10,771 bases of DNA from Patescibacteria group bacterium (GCA_018968805.1 JAGWZX010000009.1:1-10771), one strand, 5' to 3'. Positions 1-6,271 are shown, numbered from the stretch's first letter. Program-made: numbers and translations. Notes: a model not told the origin generated them from the sequence alone.

Positions 1-65
1 TGGATATAGAAATAACCTACAGATGGGCAATTAACTAACGGAAAGTGTTTGCAAAATTTGTCGTC

Positions 66-94
66 TTGGCGGTTTTGGCATTGTCGGATAAAAT
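66..94 (+). promoter_or_regulatory. Predicted promoter of the zinc-ribbon membrane protein gene
   Basis: A -35-like TTGGCG (66-71), a 17-bp spacer and a -10 TAAAAT (89-94) precede the ATG at 103 by 8 nt. Transcription would begin at or within a base or two of the ATG, so the mRNA would be leaderless. No Shine-Dalgarno sequence is visible, which fits. The same geometry recurs before scpA, mraY and gltX. Confidence 0.4.
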
Positions 95-102
95 ATAGCG
101 AT

Positions 103-528
103 ATGGAATCGTATTCTTCGGAACAAAATCCTGTGATGTCGGCCGGCTCCGAGGCGCCGGCCCATAGGCCGGCGCCGCCCGCGTGCCCTTCCTGCCACCA
201 GCCGGTTTTGCCGACCTATTATTTTTGTCCGAATTGCGGCGCGAACCTCCGGCCGGCGCCGCTTAAAACCGACACAATCAGCCAAATCGGGCTATACCTT
301 TTCAGTATTGTCCTGCCGATGATCGCTTTTTTGGCGGTGGGGAAGTGGCAGGGATTGAAATATTTAAAATCAAAGGACCCGAAAGAAAAACAGATCGGTA
401 TGATTGCCTGGGCTCTTATGATAATTTCCGCAATTATTGTGATCTGGTACACCGTAGTCTGGACCCAAAATTATATCCAGGAAACGGTTAACAGCATAAA
501 TGTCGATCTTGGCAGTTTGGGAAATTAA
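103..528 (+). CDS. Zinc-ribbon protein with two C-terminal membrane segments
   Basis: The 141-aa protein has a disordered Pro/Ala-rich N-terminus (residues 1-27), then a zinc ribbon with two CPxC knuckles (C28-P-S-C31 and C42-P-N-C45). Two hydrophobic stretches follow at about 60-80 and 99-120, separated by a basic loop (WQGLKYLKSKDPKEK), and a short tail. Small proteins pairing a zinc ribbon with membrane helices are common in reduced bacterial genomes, but their role is generally unknown; scaffolding or sensing at the membrane is a guess. I chose the ATG at 103 because a promoter-like element sits just upstream. An in-frame TTG at 49 would add 18 residues but would overlap that element. The strongly GC-rich linker carries a perfect hairpin and a repeated 12-mer. 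The gene stands alone. Confidence 0.8.
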   Translation: MESYSSEQNPVMSAGSEAPAHRPAPPACPSCHQPVLPTYYFCPNCGANLRPAPLKTDTISQIGLYLFSIVLPMIAFLAVGKWQGLKYLKSKDPKEKQIGMIAWALMIISAIIVIWYTVVWTQNYIQETVNSINVDLGSLGN

Positions 529-582
529 AAAATCCGGTGGAAGTCGTCGGGGAGTCTGATTAAGGCAGTTTTCCGTTTAAAG

Positions 583-625
583 AAAAACCGCGCGTTTTGT
601 TACGCTAAACGTAACAAAACGCGCG
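583..625 (-). terminator. Perfect 16-bp hairpin with a T-run on the - strand
   Basis: Arms 589-604 (CGCGCGTTTTGTTACG) and 610-625 are exact reverse complements around a 5-nt loop CTAAA. On the - strand the stem is followed by G and then five T (complement of 583-587), as in an intrinsic terminator for leftward transcription. On the + strand no T-run follows, but so stable a stem 60 nt after the zinc-ribbon gene's stop could also slow rightward transcription. Confidence 0.6.
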
Positions 626-639
626 ACTGAGGCCGTTTC

Positions 640-810
640 TTAATCCACGGCATCAGGAAGATGCTGGCTGCCGTCATCATCCGCAAGCGATGGTTCCGAT
701 TTTGCGGGCGGCAGTGTCGGCGGTAAACGGTACGAATTCTCCTGTAACGGAGTGTCGCCATCTTCCCCGGGAAATGATGTTCCTAAACCGACAATACTCA
801 GGTCGTTCAT
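640..810 (-). CDS. Candidate small acidic protein (56 aa), low certainty
   Basis: This leftward ORF begins at the ATG at 810-808 and encodes 56 residues rich in Asp, Glu, Pro and Ser, starting MNDLSIVGLGTSF. It has no recognisable domain, membrane segment or signal peptide. Its main support is position: the stop codon lies 14 nt before a strong leftward terminator hairpin (583-625). Against it, I see no clear ribosome-binding site or promoter, and a + strand ORF (774-977) overlaps its 5' end. An in-frame TTG at 873 would extend it to 77 aa. Confidence 0.3.
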   Translation of the reverse strand: MNDLSIVGLGTSFPGEDGDTPLQENSYRLPPTLPPAKSEPSLADDDGSQHLPDAVD

Positions 811-977
811 GGTTAGTTCCGGTTTTTTGTGCAGTTTTTGTTTTCGCTCCCGCCGCCATGGCGGGACAAACAAAACGGGCTTCCCGTGATTGGGAACCCG
901 TTTTTGTAACTGAAGGAGATTCCGTTACAAAGACCAGCTCCCAAAACGGCCGCTATCGACGACCTTTAGGGAAATGA
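774..977 (+). CDS. Candidate small secreted protein (67 aa), low certainty
   Basis: From the double ATG at 774 the ORF encodes 67 aa whose first part resembles a signal peptide: a basic start (MMFLNRQYSGRS), a hydrophobic core (WLVPVFCAVFVF) and an A-M-A motif before Gly that fits signal peptidase I. The remaining 37 residues are polar (GQTKRASRDWEPVF onward). No Shine-Dalgarno sequence or promoter is seen, and the terminator-like hairpins at 872-931 fall inside it. The hydrophobic core could simply be a product of T-rich non-coding DNA. Confidence 0.22.
   Translation: MMFLNRQYSGRSWLVPVFCAVFVFAPAAMAGQTKRASRDWEPVFVTEGDSVTKTSSQNGRYRRPLGK
872..931. repeat. Two adjoining hairpins sharing a T-tract
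   Basis: The first stem pairs 872-879 (AAAACGGG) with 897-904 and 881-885 (TTCCC) with 892-896, leaving C880 bulged and a 6-nt loop. It runs into T5 (901-905), giving a terminator-like shape on +. The second pairs 903-910 (TTTGTAAC) perfectly with 924-931 (GTTACAAA), and an AAGGAG-like sequence sits in its apical part. The two stems share bases 903-904, so they would partly exclude each other, as in an attenuator. No controlled gene is evident. Confidence 0.35.
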
Positions 978-1052
978 CCTTTGTAATGATATGACACATA
1001 AAAATTATGCTAACAGCTACCGCCGAAGTTGTCCAGCCGCTGCTACCCAAGC

Positions 1053-1061
1053 TGTGGATAA
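1053..1061 (-). promoter_or_regulatory. Single perfect DnaA-box 9-mer
   Basis: TGTGGATAA on + is TTATCCACA on -, the consensus DnaA box. It lies 42 nt before the aspS start, in non-coding DNA. There is only one copy and no obvious AT-rich unwinding element or dnaA/dnaN neighbour, so it is not evidence of an origin. A lone match in a window of this size could be chance. Confidence 0.3.
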
Positions 1062-1103
1062 CGTGATACCATATCAAACGTTGGAAAATCTAGATATAAA
1101 AAT

Positions 1104-2492
1104 ATGGAGAGGACGCTTATAAAAAACTTGCGGGAAAATGTCGGCAGGGAAGTCTTAATCAAAGGTTGGGTGGACGTGCGGCGCGACCACGGCAAGCTTA
1201 TTTTTATTGACTTGCGCGACGTTTCCGGCAAGGTGCAGATGGTTGCGCTGCCATCTCATAAAGAAGCTCACTCTTCGGCAAACACTGCCCGGCCGGAGTG
1301 GGTTTTGGCCGTAACCGGTAAGGTAAATCAACGGCCCGAAAAAATGGTAAATAAGGAAGAGCCGAACGGTACGATAGAGCTTGAAATTACGGCGATTGAA
1401 GTCTTGAATGAAGCCGAAACGCCGCCTTTGGATGTGCGCGGCGACGGACGGGAAATCAACGAAGAAGCGCGGCTCAAATACCGCTATCTGGATTTGCGCC
1501 GGCCGCGTCTCCAGAAAAATATTCGCATCCGCTCTGAATTCGTGGACAGAGTCCGGCAATTCCTTTTCAGTAACGGCTTTACGGAAATCGAGACGCCGTA
1601 TTTCACCAGCACTACGCCGGAAGGCTCGCGCGACTTCGTCGTGCCGAGCCGGATGTATCCGGGAAAGTTTTTTGCCCTGCCCCAGTCGCCACAGCAGTAT
1701 AAACAGCTCCTTATGACTGCCGGCTTTGAACGTTACTTCCAGATCGCGCGCTGTTTCCGCGATGAGGACTTACGCGCCGACCGCGGTTTTGAACATACCC
1801 AAATTGACATAGAAAAAAGTTTCGTGACGCGTGAAGATATTATGCGGTTGGACGAAGAGATGATTACGACGGTCGCCGAGGCGATGGGCTATACCGTCAA
1901 GCAAAAACCCTTCCCGCGCGTGAGCTACAAGGAAGCAATGCAAAAATTCGGCGCCGACAAATTCGATATGCGCACCGAGGAGGAAAAGAAAAAAGGCGTT
2001 CTGGCTTTCGCCTGGGTTATTGATTTTCCTTTTTTTGAGAAAGACAAAGAAGGAAAGTGGACTTTCACTCACAATCCGTTTTCGATGCCGGCGCCCGAAC
2101 ATCTGGAATGGCATTTGAAAGGCGAGCATATCGAAGAGATTATTACCCAGCAATACGATTTGGTCTGCAACGGTTTTGAAACCGGCGGCGGCAGTATCCG
2201 CGCCCACAAGCCGGAAATTCTAAAGGCGACATTCAAGACAATGGGCTACGACGATGCAAAAATTGAACGCGACTTCGGTCACATGCTTGCCGCCTTTCGT
2301 TCCGGCACGCCGCCGCACGGCGGCATCGCTCACGGCATCGAGCGCCTGATAATGATTTTGACCGGCGAGAAGGAACTGCGCGAAGTGCAATCATTTCCCC
2401 AAACTTCTTCCGGCCGCACAGCCGTGATGGACGCGCCTGGCGAGCTTTCCAAAGAGCAGTTGAAAGAACTCGGGCTTAAGCTTGAAAAGTAA
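1104..2492 (+). CDS. aspS: Aspartyl-tRNA synthetase, short form without GAD domain
   Basis: This class II synthetase activates aspartate and loads it on tRNA-Asp. Residues 1-105 form the OB-fold anticodon-binding domain (GWVDVRRDHGKLIFIDLRD). The catalytic core follows: motif 2 FRDEDLRADRGFEHTQ (218-233), GGGSIRAH (361-368), and motif 3 GGIAHGIERL (406-415). At 462 aa it is well short of the roughly 590 aa usual for bacteria. KFGADKFDMR (281-290) runs almost directly into WVIDFPFFE (304-312), so the inserted GAD domain is missing. Motif 2 reads RGFEHTQ rather than the common RQPEFTQ. His29 matches the residue linked to non-discriminating (Asp/Asn) enzymes, while Lys80 resembles the discriminating form, so specificity is open. 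The start is the ATG after TAGATATAAA (1091-1100); no Shine-Dalgarno sequence is seen. Confidence 0.95.
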   Translation: MERTLIKNLRENVGREVLIKGWVDVRRDHGKLIFIDLRDVSGKVQMVALPSHKEAHSSANTARPEWVLAVTGKVNQRPEKMVNKEEPNGTIELEITAIEVLNEAETPPLDVRGDGREINEEARLKYRYLDLRRPRLQKNIRIRSEFVDRVRQFLFSNGFTEIETPYFTSTTPEGSRDFVVPSRMYPGKFFALPQSPQQYKQLLMTAGFERYFQIARCFRDEDLRADRGFEHTQIDIEKSFVTREDIMRLDEEMITTVAEAMGYTVKQKPFPRVSYKEAMQKFGADKFDMRTEEEKKKGVLAFAWVIDFPFFEKDKEGKWTFTHNPFSMPAPEHLEWHLKGEHIEEIITQQYDLVCNGFETGGGSIRAHKPEILKATFKTMGYDDAKIERDFGHMLAAFRSGTPPHGGIAHGIERLIMILTGEKELREVQSFPQTSSGRTAVMDAPGELSKEQLKELGLKLEK

Positions 2493-2537
2493 TAACAGGT
2501 TACGGAATACTGAAGATTTAGAATCGCGGGTTTATCA

Positions 2538-2566
2538 TTGACATCCGTTGCGTAATATCGTAGCTT
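2538..2566 (+). promoter_or_regulatory. Predicted promoter of the MtaA-like gene
   Basis: A perfect -35 TTGACA (2538-2543) is followed after 17 bp by TAGCTT (2561-2566). An alternative -10, TATAGA (2576-2581), has a TGA extension. Either gives a leader of several tens of nt carrying a Shine-Dalgarno sequence, unlike the leaderless arrangement at most other genes here. Confidence 0.35.
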
Positions 2567-2612
2567 TGTTTTTGATATAGATCTTTGTCGTTGCAGAAAA
2601 TACGAAACCGTT

Positions 2613-2618
2613 AAGGAG
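2613..2618 (+). promoter_or_regulatory. Ribosome-binding site AAGGAG of the MtaA-like gene
   Basis: AAGGAG ends 9 nt before the ATG at 2628 and fixes the start. It is the only textbook Shine-Dalgarno sequence directly before a confidently called start in this window. Confidence 0.75.
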
Positions 2619-2627
2619 AGAACCGTA

Positions 2628-3599
2628 ATGAGCTTGAACACAATTCTGTTGAACAAACGTCACGGGTTGCCGATTGCGACATATCCCGGACTTAAAATAA
2701 CCGGCGCCAAGGTGAGCGACATCGTTACCAATCCTCGCGCCCAACTTTACGCGCAGGGCGCGCTCCATGAGCGCTACAGATCGCCTTTCGTATTGTCCGC
2801 CATGGACCTGAGCGCCGAAGCGGAGGCGTTCGGTTGTGCGGTGCTGATGTCAGACACCGAGGTCCCAACTGTCACGGGCCGTCTCATCACCAGCCTGGAG
2901 CAAGCAAAAAAGCTTGTCGTGCCGCAGCCCGGCGACAAACGCACCGCTGTTTACATTGAAGCTGTCCGGCTGCTTACCGAACTCCCTGGTGAGCCGTTTG
3001 TCTTGGCTGGGTGCATCGCCCCGTTCTCACTCGTTGCACGGCTCGTCGGCGTGGGTGAGGCGATGGAGTACACGATCACTAAACCGGGCATGATGCACAT
3101 GCTCTTGGAGAAATGCGCGGTATTTTTGGTCAATTACCTGAAATTGTTTCGCGCGGCGGGTGCCCGCGGCGTCATCATGGCAGACCCGGTGGCGGGATTG
3201 TTATCGCCCCGCAGTCTCTTGGCCTTCTCCAGCGTTTACGTCAGACACATAGCCATCGAGGTTTGCGGCGATGATTTTGACATTTTGCTGCACAACTGTG
3301 CCGCGAAGTTATCGCACCTCTCGGCCATTCGGGAAACCGGCTTGAAGACGTTCCATTTCGGTGTGCCGATGGACATTGTCGAGGCGCTCGGCAAGATAAC
3401 TCCCGATGTCGTGCTTTGCGGCAATCTCGACCCGGCGGCGGTCTTCGTGCGGTTGCCGCCTGACGATGTCACTGCCCGCGCCAAAGGACTCCTGGCCGCT
3501 ACCGCCGGGTATCGCAACTTCGCTCTCTCGTCCGGTTGCGACGTTCCTCCCGACGCGCCGCTTGCCAGCCTGGATGCGTTTTACCGGGCTCTCGACTGA
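2628..3599 (+). CDS. Uroporphyrinogen decarboxylase-fold protein, MtaA/CmuA methyltransferase type
   Basis: The 323-aa protein covers the whole URO-D TIM-barrel family. Features typical of the MtaA/CmuA methylcobamide methyltransferase branch are DLSAEAEAFGC (60-70), ADPVAG (185-190), the zinc-ligand pattern H222-N-C224, GNLDP (265-269) and a third ligand C304 in SSGCDVPPDAP. The Arg-rich N-terminal motif of true HemE is absent, so haem synthesis is unlikely. Family members move methyl groups from a corrinoid protein to a thiol such as coenzyme M; many bacterial homologues are uncharacterised. No corrinoid protein, cognate methyltransferase or reactivase is nearby. The gene has its own promoter, a clear Shine-Dalgarno sequence and a strong terminator, and by eye its codon choice favours C-ending codons. 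It looks like a horizontally acquired single-gene cassette. The fold is secure; the substrate is unknown. Confidence 0.85.
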   Translation: MSLNTILLNKRHGLPIATYPGLKITGAKVSDIVTNPRAQLYAQGALHERYRSPFVLSAMDLSAEAEAFGCAVLMSDTEVPTVTGRLITSLEQAKKLVVPQPGDKRTAVYIEAVRLLTELPGEPFVLAGCIAPFSLVARLVGVGEAMEYTITKPGMMHMLLEKCAVFLVNYLKLFRAAGARGVIMADPVAGLLSPRSLLAFSSVYVRHIAIEVCGDDFDILLHNCAAKLSHLSAIRETGLKTFHFGVPMDIVEALGKITPDVVLCGNLDPAAVFVRLPPDDVTARAKGLLAATAGYRNFALSSGCDVPPDAPLASLDAFYRALD

Positions 3600-3608
3600 C
3601 ACGTCTGT

Positions 3609-3647
3609 AACTTCTTTGTGTGCCGACACGAAGAAGTTTTTCTTTTT
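3609..3647 (+). terminator. Intrinsic terminator after the MtaA-like gene
   Basis: A 13-bp stem, 3609-3621 with 3626-3638 (one T-G wobble), has a 4-nt loop GCCG and runs into TTTTTCTTTTT (3637-3647). It starts 9 nt after the stop codon. This is the most canonical terminator in the window and isolates the MtaA-like gene from scpA. Confidence 0.9.
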
Positions 3648-3662
3648 AAAACGCATAAATAA

Positions 3663-3671
3663 TGGTATATT
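3663..3671 (+). promoter_or_regulatory. Extended -10 promoter of scpA
   Basis: TGGTATATT (TG at 3663-3664, -10 TATATT at 3666-3671) lies 6 nt before the scpA ATG at 3678. The start of transcription would coincide with the ATG, implying a leaderless mRNA. No good -35 is seen, as is usual for extended -10 promoters, and the DNA upstream is T-rich. Confidence 0.5.
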
Positions 3672-3677
3672 TCAAGC

Positions 3678-4403
3678 ATGACAGACATGTTTAGAGTAAA
3701 ACAGGAGGCATTTGAAGGGCCGCTGGATGTTTTGCTTACTCTTATTGAGAAGCGCAAGTTTGCGGTCAGCGATATTTCGCTTGCCAAGGTGGCCGATGAT
3801 TATATTGCTTACGTAAAAACCTTGGCGAATTTTCCAGTCGCTGACAGCGCCAATTTCGTTTTGATCGCTTCAACGCTTGTTTTAATAAAATCAAAATCGC
3901 TTTTGCCCAGTTTGGAATTGTCGGAGGAAGAACAGGGCAGTATCGCCGATCTTGAACGGCGCCTTAAAATTTATCAACGGATGAAAGAACTTGCGGTCGG
4001 AGTGCGCGGCCGCTTCGGCAAGCAGGTTTTGTTTGCGCCGGAGGAGCGGGAAGTGGCGCCCGTTTTCGCGCCGGACCGGAATATGTCGCTTTCCTCAATT
4101 GCCGCGGCGATTAAGGACGTGCTCAAAAATTTGCCTAAAAAAGAATTTTTGCCCAAGGCCGTTGTCGCTAAGGTGATGAGCCTTGAAGAGATGATAACTC
4201 ATTTGACCAAACGGGTAAGTGAAAATCTGCGCATGAGCTTTCGTGATTTTTCCGGTGGCAACAAATCCGACAGAGTGCACGTAATCGTGTCGTTTTTGGC
4301 GATGCTCGAGCTTGTAAAACAAGGGGTTATCTCGGTAATTCAGGAAAGCCATCGGTCTGATATAGTAATGGAAACGGCGCAGGTCGGGGTGCCGAAATAC
4401 TAG
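3678..4403 (+). CDS. scpA: Segregation and condensation protein A (kleisin)
   Basis: ScpA is the kleisin that bridges the heads of the SMC dimer and, with ScpB, forms the condensin that organises and segregates the chromosome. The 241-aa protein has the family's N-terminal signature FEGPLDVLLTLIEKRKF (13-29) and the helix LASTLVLIKSKSLLPSLEL-like (about 63-81) that engages the SMC neck. An Arg/Glu-rich middle follows, then a C-terminal winged helix ending VIVSFLAMLELVKQGVISV, which contacts the SMC head cap. The length is normal. It leads a three-gene unit with scpB (50-nt gap) and a D,D-carboxypeptidase. A second in-frame ATG lies at codon 4, but the first fits the extended -10 promoter. smc is not in the window. 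Confidence 0.95.
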   Translation: MTDMFRVKQEAFEGPLDVLLTLIEKRKFAVSDISLAKVADDYIAYVKTLANFPVADSANFVLIASTLVLIKSKSLLPSLELSEEEQGSIADLERRLKIYQRMKELAVGVRGRFGKQVLFAPEEREVAPVFAPDRNMSLSSIAAAIKDVLKNLPKKEFLPKAVVAKVMSLEEMITHLTKRVSENLRMSFRDFSGGNKSDRVHVIVSFLAMLELVKQGVISVIQESHRSDIVMETAQVGVPKY

Positions 4404-4453
4404 AAATAGTATTCAGTAGACAGAATGTAGTAGGTAGAAGTAGAAAAATCAAA
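4404..4453 (+). repeat. GTAG-rich microrepeat between scpA and scpB
   Basis: The 50-nt spacer contains degenerate units built on GTAGA/GTAG (for example cagtagacagaatgtag and taggtagaagtagaaa). It is purine-rich with no hairpin and no clear Shine-Dalgarno sequence. It may be slipped-strand microrepeat DNA or an unstructured ribosome landing region for scpB. Confidence 0.4.
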
Positions 4454-5047
4454 ATGGATATTACAGCAAAAATTGAAGCGATACTTTTTTGGAAAGCCGA
4501 ACCGGTGGGAGCGGCGTGGCTGGCAAAAACCCTTTCCGTGACTGAAGACGAAATAAAAAACGGTCTATCCGAACTTGAAAAAAAACTACAAGGTCGTGGA
4601 GCGGCGCTCGTTTTTAAGGATAATGAAGTATCGCTCCGCACCGCGCCGGAAATGACAGCGCTTATCGAGCGTTTGACCAAGGAAGAATTGTCGCGCGATC
4701 TGGGCAAGGCCGGCCTTGAGACCATTGCCATTGTTCTTTATCAGGGACCGATATCGCGGCGGGAAATCGATTATATACGGGGCGTTAATTCAGCCTTTAT
4801 CCTTCGCGCTCTGTTGATCCGCGGCCTGTTGGAGAAGGTCGAGAATCCGAAAGATAAGCGTTCATTTTTGTACCGTCCCACATTCGATATGCTATCGTAT
4901 CTGGGCGTGTCGCGCATTGAGGATTTGCCGCAGTATCAAGAGGCGCGAAAGGAAATTGAAAATTTTATGGCCGCGCCGCCGGAGGATTCTACCGTAGCCA
5001 ATCCGGCAGTGAATCGCGACCCATTTTCTGAAACCCATGTCGCATAG
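4454..5047 (+). CDS. scpB: Segregation and condensation protein B
   Basis: ScpB is the dimeric winged-helix partner of ScpA in the SMC condensin. The 197-aa protein shows two winged-helix domains in order. The first (about 1-75) begins ITAKIEAILFWKAEPV, and the second (about 85-160) contains the family hallmark ISRREIDYIRGVNSAFILRA followed by LLIRGLLE and a strand pair ending FLYRPTFDMLSYLGV. The C-terminal tail (about 165-197) is acidic and probably flexible. The start is the ATG at 4454, with no strong ribosome-binding site. Its last 11 nt overlap the start of the next gene, suggesting coupled translation with the carboxypeptidase. Confidence 0.93.
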   Translation: MDITAKIEAILFWKAEPVGAAWLAKTLSVTEDEIKNGLSELEKKLQGRGAALVFKDNEVSLRTAPEMTALIERLTKEELSRDLGKAGLETIAIVLYQGPISRREIDYIRGVNSAFILRALLIRGLLEKVENPKDKRSFLYRPTFDMLSYLGVSRIEDLPQYQEARKEIENFMAAPPEDSTVANPAVNRDPFSETHVA

Positions 5048-6017
5048 AGCGCCGAAAGAAGAATTAAATAAAAGGAGCGTGTTTATCGGGTTGCTGGGGG
5101 TCATACTGATTGGCGGTATCGTGTTTTTGGGCAATGTCGCGTCGCGTTCGACAATGCCACCGGCGTCCAAGGACAGTTTACCAAAGACATTCGCGAAATT
5201 TCCGATTAAAGCGAAAGCGGCGTTCGTTTACGATGCCAAGACCAAGCAAACTCTTTATAGCATGAATGGCAATTCTCAGTTACCCTTGGCGTCACTCACA
5301 AAAATCATGATGGCTGTGACCGCTCTTGAATTGCTTCACCCGGACACTGTCGTGACCATAGGTACCGAGTCGCTCCAGAGAGGCGAGGGGGACAGCGGTC
5401 TGTATGGCCGCGAGCGGTGGCGGCTTTCCGATTTGCTCGGGTTAACGCTCGTGGAATCGGCCAATGCCGGAGCCAATGCCATAGCGCAAGCCGCCGGGGG
5501 GGCCGCCGCGGCGCAAATCGCCGCGGCGGCGGGCGGCGTTTCCGCCAGCGCGGACAATTACGAAACCACTCAAGCGCAATTCGTGGCCGCCATGGATCAA
5601 AAAGCGGCGGCACTCGGGCTGCACCAGATGTATTTTTTAAACCCCTCCGGTCTCGATGAAAATAACAATGTCTCCGGCGGTTACGGTTCGGCGCACGATG
5701 TTTCGTTACTTTTTTCCTATGCCATCACGAAATATCCGCGTATTTTTGAAAATACCACCTATGGCACGCGACGATTCACGTCCTTAAGCAACTTAACCCA
5801 CATAATCAAGAATACAGATATCTTTGTGGGTAATTTCCCGGGACTTTTGGCCGGAAAAACGGGATACACTGATCTTGCGGGCGGCAATCTGACCATTGCT
5901 TTTGACGCCGGCCCGGACCACCCCATTATTGTCACTGTTCTCGGCTCTACCGAACAGGGCCGGTTTACAGACGCTGAAAAATTAGTCTGGGCCACTCTCG
6001 ATTATTTGCAAAGTTAG
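5037..6017 (+). CDS. Membrane-anchored D-alanyl-D-alanine carboxypeptidase (S11 family)
   Basis: This penicillin-binding serine peptidase removes the terminal D-Ala from peptidoglycan peptides outside the cell. The 326-aa protein has an N-terminal hydrophobic anchor (residues 14-33) after a basic start, then the three S11 active-site motifs: S86-L-T-K89 (nucleophile Ser86), S141-A-N143 and K274-T-G276. The usual C-terminal beta domain of DacA/DacC is missing because the protein ends about 50 residues after KTG. Directly after SAN comes an Ala/Gly-rich low-complexity stretch (about 144-172), longer than usual at this place and encoded by very GC-rich DNA. The start overlaps the end of scpB by 11 nt. 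Linking a wall hydrolase to scpAB suggests co-expression with chromosome segregation and division. Confidence 0.92.
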   Translation: MSHRAPKEELNKRSVFIGLLGVILIGGIVFLGNVASRSTMPPASKDSLPKTFAKFPIKAKAAFVYDAKTKQTLYSMNGNSQLPLASLTKIMMAVTALELLHPDTVVTIGTESLQRGEGDSGLYGRERWRLSDLLGLTLVESANAGANAIAQAAGGAAAAQIAAAAGGVSASADNYETTQAQFVAAMDQKAAALGLHQMYFLNPSGLDENNNVSGGYGSAHDVSLLFSYAITKYPRIFENTTYGTRRFTSLSNLTHIIKNTDIFVGNFPGLLAGKTGYTDLAGGNLTIAFDAGPDHPIIVTVLGSTEQGRFTDAEKLVWATLDYLQS

Positions 6018-6028
6018 AATATCGCCCC

Positions 6029-6118
6029 ATGGCTGAACAGTTACCACTCAATCCGAACGCAGAATTGTTCCGTTGGGGTCCGGCCCCTTATTCGTTTTTA
6101 CTTTACCTCGGATTTTGA
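6029..6118 (+). CDS. Candidate 29-aa micro-ORF after the carboxypeptidase gene
   Basis: The ATG is 11 nt past the carboxypeptidase stop, and the ORF encodes 29 residues from MAEQLPLNPNAELFRW to SFLLYLGF. The composition is protein-like, with a hydrophobic end. No Shine-Dalgarno sequence is seen. It could be a small tail gene of the scpA operon, the 5' remnant of a decayed gene, or chance. Confidence 0.22.
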   Translation: MAEQLPLNPNAELFRWGPAPYSFLLYLGF

Positions 6119-6271
6119 AGACATTCACTCCGAATTTCCCAAAATTTACCCCGGGATGTATTGGCCCACGGCTCTCTTCCTTTGTTAACGTGCGGTACCG
6201 TAACCTGGCGTGAACTATTGTAACCAGTATCGAAAGGTTTATTGATAAGTTTTACGTTTCTTTTATTGGTA

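Larger units (their letters stand above)
529..1103. other. Intergenic stretch with hairpins and two weak small-ORF candidates
   Basis: This 575-bp gap between the zinc-ribbon gene and aspS has no gene I can assign with confidence. It holds the 589-625 hairpin, two opposed small ORFs (640-810 on -, 774-977 on +), a perfect 12-bp palindrome CCGCCATGGCGG (853-864), two adjoining hairpins (872-931) and a DnaA-box-like 9-mer (1053-1061). I found no tRNA-like T-arm or other known RNA family in it. Confidence 0.6.

Noticed and set aside
1..102. Gene running in from the left edge
   Set aside because: No conserved protein segment could be read from the first 100 bases on either strand; the TTG-started extension from 49 overlaps promoter-like DNA.
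1408..1716. Frame-shifted ORF inside aspS, and similar ORFs inside other genes
   Set aside because: Arg/Ser-rich or low-complexity shadows of long conserved genes on the other frames or strand.
2628..3599. hemE (true uroporphyrinogen decarboxylase)
   Set aside because: The Arg-containing N-terminal substrate motif of HemE is missing, and the H-x-C plus C zinc pattern of the MtaA/CmuA branch is present; no haem genes are nearby.
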